Shown here piece after piece: positions 1-8,433 of a DNA stretch of 64,000 nt. The position numbers and the translations under genes were made by a program. The first letter of the stretch is position 1, and each line of letters opens with the position of its first letter. Origin of the DNA: Saprospiraceae bacterium. GTDB taxonomy: Bacteria > Bacteroidota > Bacteroidia > Chitinophagales > Saprospiraceae. The notes under the pieces are model-generated. The model searched no databases and was not told the DNA's origin. It worked only from the letters and a program-made list of their open reading frames with translations. The stretch is taken from NCBI GenBank assembly GCA_028285545.1, contig JANQPA010000115.1, forward strand, positions 56,105 through 120,104, in the 5' to 3' direction.

Positions 1-286
1 TAAAGGCAATCTTAGAGCCATCAGGAGAGAATACAGGAAAAATATCGGATTGCGCATTTGTTGTTAATCGCTTCTGATTTTCTCCAGATGCATCCATAAT
101 GTAAATCTCAAAATTACCATCACGAGAGGATTGAAAGACAATTTTTGAGCCATCGGGGGACCAAGCAGCAAAATCACTGATTCCTAACCATTTTAATCCA
201 GATTTCTGGGCATCAATATTATTCACATGAAGAGATAAACCTATCAGAAAAACAAGAAAAGCCGAAAGTCTATTTGAAATTCCCAT
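1..286 (-). CDS. PD40/TolB-type beta-propeller protein, N-terminal part
   Basis: The gene runs off the left edge, so only about 95 N-terminal residues are visible. Reading from the ATG at 286, a hydrophobic stretch ending near VNNIDAQ looks like a signal peptide. Two propeller-type motifs follow, each with the core WSPDGSKI or FSPDGSKI, separated by DGNFEIYIMDASG. This is the classic WD40-like PD40 repeat of TolB and of the propellers in S9 peptidases and exported sensor proteins. The protein is therefore probably periplasmic or surface-exposed. Its C-terminal domains, and so its real function, lie outside the window. Family assignment is confident; function is unknown. Confidence 0.8.
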   Translation of the reverse strand, partial: MGISNRLSAFLVFLIGLSLHVNNIDAQKSGLKWLGISDFAAWSPDGSKIVFQSSRDGNFEIYIMDASGENQKRLTTNAQSDIFPVFSPDGSKIAF

Positions 287-355
287 AATACTATATTTAA
301 GTTTAGCGGGAATTTAAAACGAGATAGCCAAAATTTTTCAATGCAAAAGTTCAAT

Positions 356-949
356 TTAGTCCATTTGTACTTTTTTCCATTCTTTTAATAGCATCACCCA
401 CCTTTTCCCCATTTCTTCATTAAATACCATTTGATTATTTGGATAAATTTCTTCTAATTCCGTTAGCCTATTGACTTTTGCCCAGGCCAGACTGGCTTGC
501 ATTTTTTCTTGAAAGGAAGGTTGATCAGGTAGTGGAGTATACGTTTGTTTAATGATCTTTTCGAATTCATCAAATTGATAACTAACCGTGGCTTTGAGTT
601 CTTTGATTCCTACAAGATTTAGAAAATCATTTTGTTCTGTAAAAATGCCCGTAATAGAATCTCCTTGGGCGGTCAGTTTCTCATGTGAAACCCTTCCATT
701 GACGCCCTTATCCCATCCCAAAACATCTACATAACCTTTTTTATCAATATTAAAATTGAAGTCTGTAAAATGGAGAACGAAATCATCTGTTAGAAAGTTT
801 AGTATTTTTTCTATGTCGTGATCGTTGAGGGAGTTAAAATATGCTTCGAATTGGGTATTCATAGCTGCTTCACTTTGCTTATTGGCTTCGCAAGAAATAG
901 TAAGCATTAAAATAAGAAGTAGTAGACTGAAAAAAGGCGTTTTATTCAT
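356..949 (-). CDS. SnoaL/NTF2-like lipoprotein
   Basis: A 197-residue protein starts with a lipoprotein signal of about 20 residues ending in LTISC, so it should be lipid-anchored in the envelope. The mature part begins with MNTQFEAYFNSLNDHDIEKILNF-like text followed by LTDDFVLHFTD. That arrangement (a helix, then a short 'function' strand after an aspartate pair) is typical of SnoaL-like NTF2-fold domains. A C-terminal helical region ends in WVMLLKEWKKV. NTF2-like proteins may be enzymes or simple ligand binders, and no catalytic residue can be assigned here. It stands alone, with a gap of more than 300 bp upstream. Confidence 0.55.
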   Translation of the reverse strand: MNKTPFFSLLLLILMLTISCEANKQSEAAMNTQFEAYFNSLNDHDIEKILNFLTDDFVLHFTDFNFNIDKKGYVDVLGWDKGVNGRVSHEKLTAQGDSITGIFTEQNDFLNLVGIKELKATVSYQFDEFEKIIKQTYTPLPDQPSFQEKMQASLAWAKVNRLTELEEIYPNNQMVFNEEMGKRWVMLLKEWKKVQMD

Positions 950-1099
950 ACATTGACAATTAATTAGGATATGTTTAGGAATTCATTTAAAATATTTCTC
1001 AAGGTATTTAATTCCTCGATTAAAATACCCCATTTCTTTTACAGGATCGAGTACGATTTAGCGTTGTTGCATGGATAAATAAAATTTGTTTTGATAATA

Positions 1100-1182
1100 G
1101 ATTGCTAAGCCCGAAATGAAATGTAGGGATTGGTAAGCTATTGGTCCGCAAAGGCTTACCAATCTTTCCAAGCTTAGCAATC
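1100..1182. repeat. Nested pair of 11-bp inverted repeats in an intergenic gap
   Basis: The 310-bp gap at 950-1261 contains two nested perfect inverted repeats. The outer arms GATTGCTAAGC (1100-1110) and GCTTAGCAATC (1172-1182) enclose inner arms GATTGGTAAGC (1128-1138) and GCTTACCAATC (1154-1164). Outer and inner arms differ by one base, so alternative pairings are possible. It lies just downstream of the minus-strand SnoaL-like gene's start and beyond the end of no visible terminator run. It may be a degenerate small repeat element or a regulatory structure. Nothing else is recognised in the gap. Confidence 0.6.
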
Positions 1183-1261
1183 CTTTGCTTAATCTATTTT
1201 TTTATTGTTCACCTAAGATTTTCCAAATAATATTCTTTCATGCATCAAAGCCGTACGATTT

Positions 1262-1948
1262 TCATGCTTTCAATGTAAACCTCTTCAATAATTCCACCTT
1301 CTCTTTCTTTTGATACCAATCATTAAATACCAACTCCAACTCATTAACCTCGAATTCTCCAAAATCATATTCTCGGTATTTATCTAATAAGTCTAGGAAT
1401 CTAGTCTTTTGTTTTACCGGTTTTTTAAACCTAACAACTGTAGAATGTGCTGTTACCAATTTGTATCTTTCATCAATACTTTGTTCTAAATCTGATTGAC
1501 TAAAACGGTATTTTATTCTATTTCGTAATAAATCCAAAGTGTTTGATTCATAGAATCCCTGGATCATGACGCTTGATTCAGAGGCTGTTATTCCTTTAAA
1601 TTTAATTTTGAATCTGTTTATACTTTCAAGACATTGATTAAGAACTTCTATATAGTCTGCTACATTAATTTGATGGAGATTGAATCCTGAGTAACAGGAT
1701 ATTATGGAGGTTACTGTAAGGTGAACATCTGAGTTCTGATAATAATATTGATGTGGTTCAATAACTTTTAACTCAGCTAAAAATTTTTCTATTTTAAGTA
1801 ATAACTCCTTTTTGGGTCGAATAAGTAAAGTGATGCCAAACCTGTCATCAGGTTTATCATTTAAATATTCATCAACACGGAAATTCGATTTTTTGATGGA
1901 ATCAATACTAGTCTTATACAAATTATCATATAGCTCAGATAGATTCAT
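1262..1948 (-). CDS. 2H phosphoesterase (2'-5' RNA ligase-like) family protein
   Basis: This 228-residue soluble protein carries the two H-x-T/S motifs that define the 2H phosphoesterase superfamily. They are HLT at residues 76-78 and HST at residues 168-170, about 90 residues apart as expected for the two-lobed fold. Members include LigT/ThpR RNA ligases and 1',2'-cyclic phosphodiesterases, which act on 2',3'-cyclic phosphates of RNA or nucleotides. The exact substrate cannot be read from the sequence. No signal peptide is visible, so it should be cytoplasmic. The gene follows the lipoprotein gene at 1957-2631 by 8 bp on the same strand, so the two are probably co-transcribed. Confidence 0.75.
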   Translation of the reverse strand: MNLSELYDNLYKTSIDSIKKSNFRVDEYLNDKPDDRFGITLLIRPKKELLLKIEKFLAELKVIEPHQYYYQNSDVHLTVTSIISCYSGFNLHQINVADYIEVLNQCLESINRFKIKFKGITASESSVMIQGFYESNTLDLLRNRIKYRFSQSDLEQSIDERYKLVTAHSTVVRFKKPVKQKTRFLDLLDKYREYDFGEFEVNELELVFNDWYQKKEKVELLKRFTLKA

Positions 1949-1956
1949 TATTGGAG

Positions 1957-2631
1957 CTATTTATTGTTCACAATTTCTTCCTCAAACTCTTCTCCATTCC
2001 ACTTCAAATATATTTTATTGATGATTTCGCGGTTTTCAAATTCTTCATCCATCCATGTATGAGGTGATACTTCTATTGTATGGTCATCAATAAACACATA
2101 ATACATCACAGAACTATAGGAATCTGGGAATTTGTCTTCTTTGCTTACAAAATCATTTGCAGTATATTTATTTAATACCTCAGCTGCTTGAAGACTATTA
2201 TCTTCATGAGTATAGTTCCAGGAATGGAGCTTGGAATTACGCTCATTGACCACTGTAGCAAATAATAAACCATCTAAGCTATCTTTCTTATGTAAAAAAC
2301 GAAAGGTAACCTCGCTGGAAGGATATTTACATCGGATGATAAGCTTGGTTTCACTTTCCTCAATAATCTTCCAGGTGTCAGATTCTCCTTTTTCAAGCAA
2401 ATCATTTTTTTCAGAAAGGCTTAGTCCTTCGGTCGTGTCATCAAAAATTGATAATGGGCTTAATTGGAAAAGGGCTTTTATGTCTATTTTAATCTCTTCT
2501 GCAACGAGCTGTTTTTTGGCCTCAGATTCTAATTTTTCCTCTTCCACGGTATTGGTCTTTCCGTTATTTTCCTTTGATGGATTGCAAGCAATGAGCACAA
2601 GAATTAGAGTTAGTAACATTGCTTTTTTCAT
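1957..2631 (-). CDS. Putative lipoprotein of unknown function
   Basis: The ATG at 2631 is chosen because it opens a clean lipoprotein signal, MKKAMLLTLILVLIAC, with the cysteine at residue 16. The open frame upstream of it has no such character. The mature protein (about 208 residues) has a charged, low-complexity linker rich in K, E and N. A domain containing alternating strands follows, with FRFLHKKDSLDGLLFATVV and a WMDEEFENRE segment. I do not recognise the family. It likely sits on the periplasmic or outer membrane surface. It is upstream of, and probably in one transcript with, the 2H phosphoesterase gene. Confidence 0.65.
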   Translation of the reverse strand: MKKAMLLTLILVLIACNPSKENNGKTNTVEEEKLESEAKKQLVAEEIKIDIKALFQLSPLSIFDDTTEGLSLSEKNDLLEKGESDTWKIIEESETKLIIRCKYPSSEVTFRFLHKKDSLDGLLFATVVNERNSKLHSWNYTHEDNSLQAAEVLNKYTANDFVSKEDKFPDSYSSVMYYVFIDDHTIEVSPHTWMDEEFENREIINKIYLKWNGEEFEEEIVNNK

Positions 2632-2740
2632 TGTGGTTAATTTGAGGGATCTAATAATAAATTTGCATACAACAACTCGCATGCCTGCGACTCGCCTGAA
2701 GCAGAGAGATAAAATCAAAAATGGATTGTTGAGCGAAGCC

Positions 2741-3136
2741 TTACCATTTTTCTAACGTTATCTTTTTTACATTTTCAAAGTGCTTATCTCGAGAAATTAT
2801 GGTGAGATGATGCTGAACTGCTAAAGCCGATATCCAAATATCATTTTCAGGAATGGGTTTTCCTTTCTTCCTGAGATCATTTTTAATCTCTCCATAAAAT
2901 TTAGCAGTCAATTTATCACATTCCAGAATATCTAACTTATTCTGAAAATCTTCAATCTGTTTTAAGTTTTGGACTTGCTTAGTGGATTTGTAGGCACCAT
3001 AGAAAAGTTCACCTAAAACAAAGACAGGAATATATACTTCTTCTGATTGGTTTATTCTTTCAATGATGTGAGCATCACCATCAAATAGAGCGATTACAAC
3101 ATTGGTGTCCAACAAAAATTTACCATTCATTTTCAT
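2741..3136 (-). CDS. vapC: PIN-domain toxin of a VapBC-type system
   Basis: The 131-residue protein is a complete PIN domain. The four acidic active-site positions are visible: D10 in LLDTNVVIAL, E43 in VLGELFYG, D99 in ENDIWISA and D117 in SRDKHF. PIN toxins of this type are Mg-dependent ribonucleases, usually cutting tRNA or rRNA, and are held inactive by the partner antitoxin. The start at 3136 lies inside the antitoxin gene, overlapping its end by 17 bp; a second ATG at 3130 is also possible. This toxin-after-antitoxin overlap is the standard arrangement for type II systems. No active-site residue appears lost. Confidence 0.9.
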   Translation of the reverse strand: MKMNGKFLLDTNVVIALFDGDAHIIERINQSEEVYIPVFVLGELFYGAYKSTKQVQNLKQIEDFQNKLDILECDKLTAKFYGEIKNDLRKKGKPIPENDIWISALAVQHHLTIISRDKHFENVKKITLEKW

Positions 3137-3350
3137 CTATTTGTTCACAATCTTCCAAGGCTTCATTCATTTCTTGAATAGATTGCTCATCAAATAATCC
3201 AACAAATTCTAAAATGGCCATTTTGTTGGCAGGCTTCGATGCCCTGCCCAGCATTGCATTGATAAAATCTAATAGCCTCATCTGTTGAACAGCTGATAAT
3301 TGTTGAATGGCTTTAATAATATGGTTTTGTATGTTAAATTCTTTATTCAT
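3120..3350 (-). CDS. vapB: Antitoxin partner of the PIN toxin
   Basis: A 76-residue acidic protein is encoded immediately upstream of, and overlapping, the PIN toxin gene. The ATG at 3350 is preferred over an upstream in-frame TTG. The N-terminal half (IIKAIQQLSAVQQMRLLDFINAML) is helical and the C-terminal half (EQSIQEMNEALEDCEQIDEN) is strongly acidic. The second half is what usually wraps the toxin active site. I cannot assign a known antitoxin DNA-binding fold with confidence; identification rests mainly on context and composition. Autoregulation through the palindrome at 3441-3463 is plausible. Confidence 0.75.
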   Translation of the reverse strand: MNKEFNIQNHIIKAIQQLSAVQQMRLLDFINAMLGRASKPANKMAILEFVGLFDEQSIQEMNEALEDCEQIDENEW

Positions 3351-3440
3351 TTTCAAATTCTTATCACATATCGAATAACAAATGATTGACTACAACAGTT
3401 CCTATTTACAATCGAATCTAAGTTCGTCAATTTATAGTTG

Positions 3441-3463
3441 AATCACAAATTTGATTTGTGATT
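3441..3463. promoter_or_regulatory. vapBC: Palindrome upstream of vapBC, candidate operator
   Basis: A perfect 10-bp inverted repeat, AATCACAAAT and ATTTGTGATT around a TTG centre, lies about 90 bp upstream of the antitoxin start. It is in the only non-coding stretch (3351-3598) from which vapBC can be transcribed. Antitoxins of this class usually repress their own promoter by binding such palindromes. There is no T-run on either side, so a terminator is less likely. The operator role is inferred from position. Confidence 0.45.
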
Positions 3464-3598
3464 GTGTCACTCAAGAGTATATATAATGGTGTAGTTTGTT
3501 CATACTTTGAGTTAGCCTACTTTTCTTTTATGTATAATAAATTCCAGCTCAGGTCTTCAAATACCCCATAAGGAACTCTTAAGCTGTGCATTATAAAT

Positions 3599-4672
3599 TT
3601 ACCCAGTAGCCAAAAGACTGTTCACTATTAAATCTAATTCTTCGCCACTCATAGCTCCGTTAGAACGATGGCGAATAATTCCTTCTTTATCTACTATTAG
3701 AATGGTTGGATACTGTGTAATATTCCAATCCTCTATAATTCCGCCACTTTTCCCGTTATGCCAATTCACCCAAGGCATTTTACTTTTTTTCTGAAATTTT
3801 TCGATGGTAGCTACTTTTTCGTCCAGGCTAATACTAATCAATTGAAAAGGTTCATTCTTTAATGTCTCAACCATTTTTTGCTGATGTGGAATCATTTCTA
3901 TACAAGGACCACACCAGGTTGCCCAAACATCTAAAACAACTACTTTTCCTAAATAATCAGATAATTTTACTTCATTACCCTCTAAGTCTTTACTGATAAC
4001 TTCAGACATTTTACTGCCAATAGCCATTTTTGATAAGGAGAAAATAGCGTTATCAGCAATTGTTCCCAGTTTTGTTAATTCCTTTTCGTTACCATACTCA
4101 ATTTCAACCGAACCGTAGTTCTTTTTTAAATCATTATAAAGTTCTAATCCCTCTTCTAAATTGTAATACTTTGGTTTGTCCCTATTGGTATATTTTTGAG
4201 CTAAAGCCAAGGTGTATATGCCTTTCACTTTCTGGTCAGGGTTATCTTTTAGTACCTTCATAATGAATTCCTCTGTTTTAGGATTATCATTTTTTGAAAG
4301 CATCACGGGATCTATAGAAGCAAGATGTTCATTTTTAGTGTATTTGTTCGATAGGGCCTCTATCGCTGACTCAAAAATAGAATCATTTTTGTACCATGTG
4401 GTCTGTACCAACTCCACCCAAGCATCTACTGCATATTTACTGTTAGGGTGGTTTTGCACCAAAGTATAGACATTTTTAACGTAGGCATCTGCATCTGGCA
4501 TTTTTTTCATCAAGGCCATTTTTTCTTCTTCAGTAACTGCATTAAAAAACTCATTCCTTAAATCATCTAAGGCAGTGTGGTACTCGCTTTTTATTTGATA
4601 ATACTTTTCTTCTGAACGGTCTTTGCAGCCTATAAAAATGAAGATGAATAGGATAAATATTATGTTTTTCAT
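3599..4672 (-). CDS. TlpA/ResA-like thioredoxin lipoprotein
   Basis: The protein (357 residues) begins with a lipoprotein signal ending in FIGC at residue 16. Residues 25-215 form a helical, TPR-like region. From about residue 220 a thioredoxin fold of the AhpC/TSA-TlpA type follows, with the redox motif WATWCGPC (C254 and C257) and the cis-proline segment QYPTILIV. Such proteins act in the periplasm as thiol-disulfide oxidoreductases, for instance in cytochrome c maturation or disulfide reduction. The large helical N-terminal extension is common in Bacteroidota relatives. It appears monocistronic. Family is clear; the substrate protein is unknown. Confidence 0.85.
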   Translation of the reverse strand: MKNIIFILFIFIFIGCKDRSEEKYYQIKSEYHTALDDLRNEFFNAVTEEEKMALMKKMPDADAYVKNVYTLVQNHPNSKYAVDAWVELVQTTWYKNDSIFESAIEALSNKYTKNEHLASIDPVMLSKNDNPKTEEFIMKVLKDNPDQKVKGIYTLALAQKYTNRDKPKYYNLEEGLELYNDLKKNYGSVEIEYGNEKELTKLGTIADNAIFSLSKMAIGSKMSEVISKDLEGNEVKLSDYLGKVVVLDVWATWCGPCIEMIPHQQKMVETLKNEPFQLISISLDEKVATIEKFQKKSKMPWVNWHNGKSGGIIEDWNITQYPTILIVDKEGIIRHRSNGAMSGEELDLIVNSLLATG

Positions 4673-4806
4673 GTTTCATTTGTTTTATAATGTATGCACA
4701 ACTACGACTTACATAATCGCTTAAAAATCTCTTATCCCTCCAAAATCTCCCAACAAATCAACCCCATATCAAAATCAACGTGACCCCATGAACACGTAAT
4801 CCCCTC

Positions 4807-5322
4807 TTAACGCTTCCCAATCTTCCTTACCAATCTCCCCAACGATCGTTTAACCCCCGGCGACAAAGTATCCACATAATGATCCTCAGTAAGCAAAAGC
4901 ACCTCTTGAAATAATTCCGGATTTTTTGCTGCAATCTGAAGAATTAGCTTGAAGGCATTGAATCTTAAAGAAGGCATCTTTTCAATTTGACACCAAAAAT
5001 TAACCGCCGTGTCAAATAAGATTCCTTCCTGCTCTTCGGGTATCTCCATTCTGCGAAGTACATTAATTAAATCCCGTTTTTGACTGTCAGAAACATTGGG
5101 TAGGATATTTACTATTTCAGGAAGAACCATTTTTACCCGCTCATCGTTCTCTTCCATACATTTGGATAACAACCAGGCCGCTCTCCAGGAATAAGGTTGC
5201 TTATCTCCCATGGATAGTTGAATTAATTCCTCTATTTCTTCCGGATGGGCATCCATATAGGTCATCATTCCCTCCTTGTAAGCATGCATTAAAATATGTT
5301 CTACTGCCGTTTCCAAAATCAA
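4807..5322 (-). CDS. HEAT-repeat-like helical protein
   Basis: A 171-residue, almost entirely helical protein without signal peptide. Segments such as SWRAAWLLSKCME, KRDLINVLRRMEIPEE and SLRFNAFKLILQIAAKNPEL recur at roughly 35-45 residue spacing and resemble HEAT/ARM repeats, which serve as protein-binding scaffolds. The frame opens with a TTG at 5322; the first ATG would be at 5289, giving a protein 11 residues shorter, and I cannot decide between them. The gene follows the nucleoside transporter gene by 72 bp on the same strand and may share its transcript. Function unknown. Confidence 0.6.
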   Translation of the reverse strand: MILETAVEHILMHAYKEGMMTYMDAHPEEIEELIQLSMGDKQPYSWRAAWLLSKCMEENDERVKMVLPEIVNILPNVSDSQKRDLINVLRRMEIPEEQEGILFDTAVNFWCQIEKMPSLRFNAFKLILQIAAKNPELFQEVLLLTEDHYVDTLSPGVKRSLGRLVRKIGKR

Positions 5323-5347
5323 TGATTGTTTTTAGTTTTTATTTGAA

Positions 5348-5376
5348 GTAGTCCTTCCCTGACTACCGGAGGTAGT
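5348..5376 (-). other. Two mutually exclusive short hairpins between nupC and the HEAT-like gene
   Basis: In the 72-bp spacer the 6-bp arms GTAGTC (5348-5353) and GACTAC (5361-5366) can pair. Alternatively ACTACC (5362-5367) pairs with GGTAGT (5371-5376). The two stems share bases and cannot form together. There is no clear T-run. This could influence expression of the downstream gene, but the stems are short and may be chance. Confidence 0.25.
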
Positions 5377-5394
5377 TACTTTCTACTATTCTCC

Positions 5395-6612
5395 TTATAC
5401 CAAAATACCGGCGATACAAGCCGTAATCCAAGAAGCAATCGCTCCTCCGATCATAGCTTTGATCGCAATACTGGCAATTTCTTTTTTTCGGCTGGGAGCA
5501 ATACCTCCTATTCCACCCATCTGAATACCAATAGAAGCAAAATTAGCAAATCCACAAAGGGCATAACTGGCAATAATAGCCGTGCGATCAGATAATTCGC
5601 CAGCTGCCCTAATCTGCCCCAAATCTTTATAGGCAATTAATTCTGTCAATACAATTTTTTCTCCTAGAAGTGTGGCAAGGGTATCTGCCTCTGCCCAGGG
5701 AGCTCCCATACACCAGGCCAGCGGTCGAAACAAGAAGCCTAAGACTTCAGCAAGGTTGGTATTTAAAAAGATCAAGAGGCCGTCAATCATTGCTACCATT
5801 GCTACAAAGGCAATTAGCATGGCACCAATATTGGCTGCCAGTTTTAATCCATCCGTAGCACCATCCCCCAACGCTTCCATAACATTGTCTGCAGTTCGTT
5901 CTACTGTGACGGAGAGGGTCCCCTTCGTTTCAGACTCTTCCGTTTCAGGATACAGGATCTTGGCTACAACTATGGCCCCGGGAGCACTCATGATTGAAGC
6001 AGCCATTAAATGGCCAGCAATTCCAGGAATATCTTGCAGCATAGCTACATAAATGGCCATTACTCCACCTGCTACTGTTGCAAAACCACCTACCATTATC
6101 GTCATGATTTCCGATTTGGTCATACTTTTAACATAGGGGCGAACCAATAGCGGAGCCTCGGTTTGGCCCACAAAAATGCTGCCTACTACGCTCAAGGTTT
6201 CGGAGCCGCTGGTCCCCATGGTTTTTTGTACACCTTTGGCTATCCATTTCACAATGAATTGCATCACCCCTAAATGGTATAAAACAGCAATTAAAGCAGA
6301 GAAGAAAATAATAGTAGGTAATACTCGAACGGCAAAATTTAATAGGGGAACTTCTACCTGTTCGGTTACAAAAGAAGCAAACAGAAAGTCTCCTCCTTTA
6401 TCAGAAAAGGATAATAATTTTTTAATGAGTGAATCAAAAAAGGTAAAAAAGGGAAGACCAATTGGAGTTTTTAGGATAAAAAGGGCAAAGCCAGCTTGTA
6501 GAACAAGCCCCATTCCTACTAGTTTGTAGTTTATTTGTTTTCGATTGTTACTTAATAGAAAGGCAATAGCCAATAAAACAATAATTCCAATGAGTCCTGT
6601 GAATCTTTCCAT
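5395..6612 (-). CDS. nupC: Concentrative nucleoside transporter (CNT family)
   Basis: The 405-residue polytopic membrane protein matches the CNT family in length and motifs. The conserved GSIFVGQTEAPLLVRPY segment lies in the middle, followed by a GGFATVAGGVMAIYV stretch and, near the end, ALCGFANFASIGIQMGG. These are the residues that bind nucleoside and cation in CNT transporters. It should import nucleosides into the cytoplasm, driven by a proton or sodium gradient. There are about ten hydrophobic segments. The start at 6612 is followed directly by the first membrane helix. Subfamily specificity (purine or pyrimidine) cannot be judged. Confidence 0.9.
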   Translation of the reverse strand: MERFTGLIGIIVLLAIAFLLSNNRKQINYKLVGMGLVLQAGFALFILKTPIGLPFFTFFDSLIKKLLSFSDKGGDFLFASFVTEQVEVPLLNFAVRVLPTIIFFSALIAVLYHLGVMQFIVKWIAKGVQKTMGTSGSETLSVVGSIFVGQTEAPLLVRPYVKSMTKSEIMTIMVGGFATVAGGVMAIYVAMLQDIPGIAGHLMAASIMSAPGAIVVAKILYPETEESETKGTLSVTVERTADNVMEALGDGATDGLKLAANIGAMLIAFVAMVAMIDGLLIFLNTNLAEVLGFLFRPLAWCMGAPWAEADTLATLLGEKIVLTELIAYKDLGQIRAAGELSDRTAIIASYALCGFANFASIGIQMGGIGGIAPSRKKEIASIAIKAMIGGAIASWITACIAGILV

Positions 6613-6698
6613 TATTAATGATCTAGGCGTTTATTTAAATCCGCTCACAAATAAATATTTCATGAGTTGATCAATAAGATACCAAAATAATCACCAAT

Positions 6699-6806
6699 TT
6701 AGTCCTTCTTATATTTTATCCTCATTCTTTTATCCAGATACCCATTCTCCAGCTTGAGGAATTCCTTGATCAATCCGTATTCCTGAAAACCTAAACTTTC
6801 ATACAT
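6699..6806 (-). pseudogene. C-terminal remnant of a GNAT acetyltransferase
   Basis: A 35-codon frame reads MYESLGFQEYGLIKEFLK and ends DKRMRIKYKKD before a stop. YESLGFQEYG is the typical final beta-strand/helix signature of GNAT N-acetyltransferases, and D(K)RMR matches their usual C-terminus. The acetyl-CoA binding part is missing. Immediately upstream the frame is closed by a stop and by the T-run of the neighbouring terminator. The simplest reading is a decayed gene whose 5' part was lost, possibly when the terminator/TPR block was joined to it. Confidence 0.6.
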
Positions 6807-6811
6807 CTGTT

Positions 6812-6862
6812 AAAAAAAAAGTATTGTTTGACAGACGAGAAGAAAATCTTCTCGTCTGTCAA
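6812..6862 (-). terminator. Strong intrinsic terminator of the TPR lipoprotein gene
   Basis: A perfect 16-bp stem (6828-6843 with 6847-6862) with a 3-nt loop starts 13 bp after the stop codon at 6876. On the minus strand it is followed within 7 nt by nine consecutive T residues (6820-6812). This is a textbook Rho-independent terminator. Confidence 0.85.
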
Positions 6863-6875
6863 TAAGAAAAACATT

Positions 6876-8114
6876 TCACTCCATCATCGCTAGTTCCTTC
6901 CTCAAGCCTTCCAATTCAGGATGTCTGGAATTGGTTGTGCTTGCTTTTTGAAAATGAAATTGTGCTTTTTTATCTTCTCCCAACTCAGAATAAATAGAAG
7001 CCATCATTCGATTAACATCAATATTATCAGGCCGCTTTTGATATTCTTTCTGCACATAGATGAGTGCTTTTGCAGGATCCTCATACAGATCTTGATATAG
7101 TTGTGCAAATTCCATATTCATATTGTGTCCACTCTTAATATCGTCATCTAACATATCCATGATTATTTTTTTGGCCTCAGCTAATGCTTGGCCTTGACTT
7201 TGAGCTTTATAAAGATGAGCCAAACTTTCAAAAAAGCTCACCTCTGGAATAATGGCACAGGCTTTTTTCAATAAAGTTTCCGCCTCATCATAATTTTTTC
7301 TAGCTAATTCTATGTCCGCTAAGGCTGCAATGGCAAAGGGGTAATCGGGTCTTTCCTTAAGAGCCATTTCATATTGCTTTTTTGCCCCTTCCTGATCTCC
7401 ATATAATTCTAATAATTCCCCCATAGTCATTCTTGCCCAACATGTTGCTTCCTGGCCTGGATAACCTGCAGTTATGGCCATTTCCATGGCTTCTATCGCT
7501 CCTTCAATATCTCCATGAATTTCTCTCAAATAAGAAACTCTGGCATATGAACGTAAATCCGGGCGGATAGATATCATTTTATCGGCCATCTCTACTGCTT
7601 TTTGATAATCGCCTTGTTCAACATAGGCATCCACTAATACTCCGTAAATATTGGCATTAAATGGATTGATAGCTACCGCTTTTTTTCCCGTTTCTAAAGC
7701 TGTACTAAATTCATGCTGAGATAACTCTACGGAGGCCTTGGTCATCAAAGCTCTAAACAGAGTGCTTTTATCGGAAGGATCGACAGATTGAATTACCCCC
7801 TCAGTCATCTGAAGGGCGGCTGGATAATAATGGCCATGCTCACCTGTAACTCTTGCTTCATTGATGAACAGGTCGGCCATGTCGAGTTTTGATTTGAAAT
7901 CGCCTGTCTTACTCAGCATCGATGCTCTGTAGTTTCCATACAGATTTTGAATATGCTGCCATTCTCCATCTTGCCATAATGAAGAATGGCGCTCTAATAA
8001 TTGAGGTATTTGTTCTAGCTGGTCTTCAAAATTGTTTGAATTTTCTTTTACTTCTGAGCAGGAAAGAAAAGTCATAATAAGACAAAAGAGGCTAATAGAT
8101 ACTATTGATCTCAT
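6876..8114 (-). CDS. TPR-repeat lipoprotein
   Basis: The 412-residue protein starts with a lipoprotein signal ending in FLSC (residue 19). The rest is a series of about eight tetratricopeptide repeats, recognisable from segments such as NIYGVLVDAYVEQGDYQKAVEMADK, PFAIAALADIELARKNYDEAE and RMMASIYSELGEDKKAQFHFQ, spaced by about 34 residues. TPR arrays are protein-binding scaffolds, so this is probably an envelope-anchored assembly or adaptor protein. It has its own strong terminator and no same-strand neighbour nearby. No partner can be named from the context. Confidence 0.8.
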   Translation of the reverse strand: MRSIVSISLFCLIMTFLSCSEVKENSNNFEDQLEQIPQLLERHSSLWQDGEWQHIQNLYGNYRASMLSKTGDFKSKLDMADLFINEARVTGEHGHYYPAALQMTEGVIQSVDPSDKSTLFRALMTKASVELSQHEFSTALETGKKAVAINPFNANIYGVLVDAYVEQGDYQKAVEMADKMISIRPDLRSYARVSYLREIHGDIEGAIEAMEMAITAGYPGQEATCWARMTMGELLELYGDQEGAKKQYEMALKERPDYPFAIAALADIELARKNYDEAETLLKKACAIIPEVSFFESLAHLYKAQSQGQALAEAKKIIMDMLDDDIKSGHNMNMEFAQLYQDLYEDPAKALIYVQKEYQKRPDNIDVNRMMASIYSELGEDKKAQFHFQKASTTNSRHPELEGLRKELAMME

Positions 8115-8433
8115 GATAGACTGTTTTTGATTGTTGAAAATGGATGTTTTTCAAATAGGTACGTCTATCTTGATTGAATCGGATTTTTTAGAAAAGAATT
8201 TTTTAAAGAAAAGTTAGAAAATGTTGTGCTGTTTATGGAAATAGCAATTATATCTTCGGAAATGGTCCTCTTTTTTGACACAGACGAATACAGACTGTGA
8301 CTGACTTGCACAGTTTTAGTTTTACTAAATTATCAGTTATAACCAAACCCAATAAGTGGCACCTTAATCTCTTAAAAGATGTCAATTAAATCAGCAAATT
8401 ACATGGAAAACAGAACTCATCACCCGTCACTCG
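8115..8433. other. Intergenic region without recognised content
   Basis: This 319-bp stretch separates the TPR lipoprotein gene from the GH20 gene. It must contain the promoter of the TPR gene and the 3' end of the GH20 transcript. I see no clear -7/-33 Bacteroidota promoter match, no strong hairpin and no gene-like frame. Confidence 0.5.

Noticed and set aside
2231..2755. 174-codon plus-strand frame opposite the lipoprotein gene
   Set aside because: Shadow of the minus-strand lipoprotein gene, which has a proper signal and lipobox.
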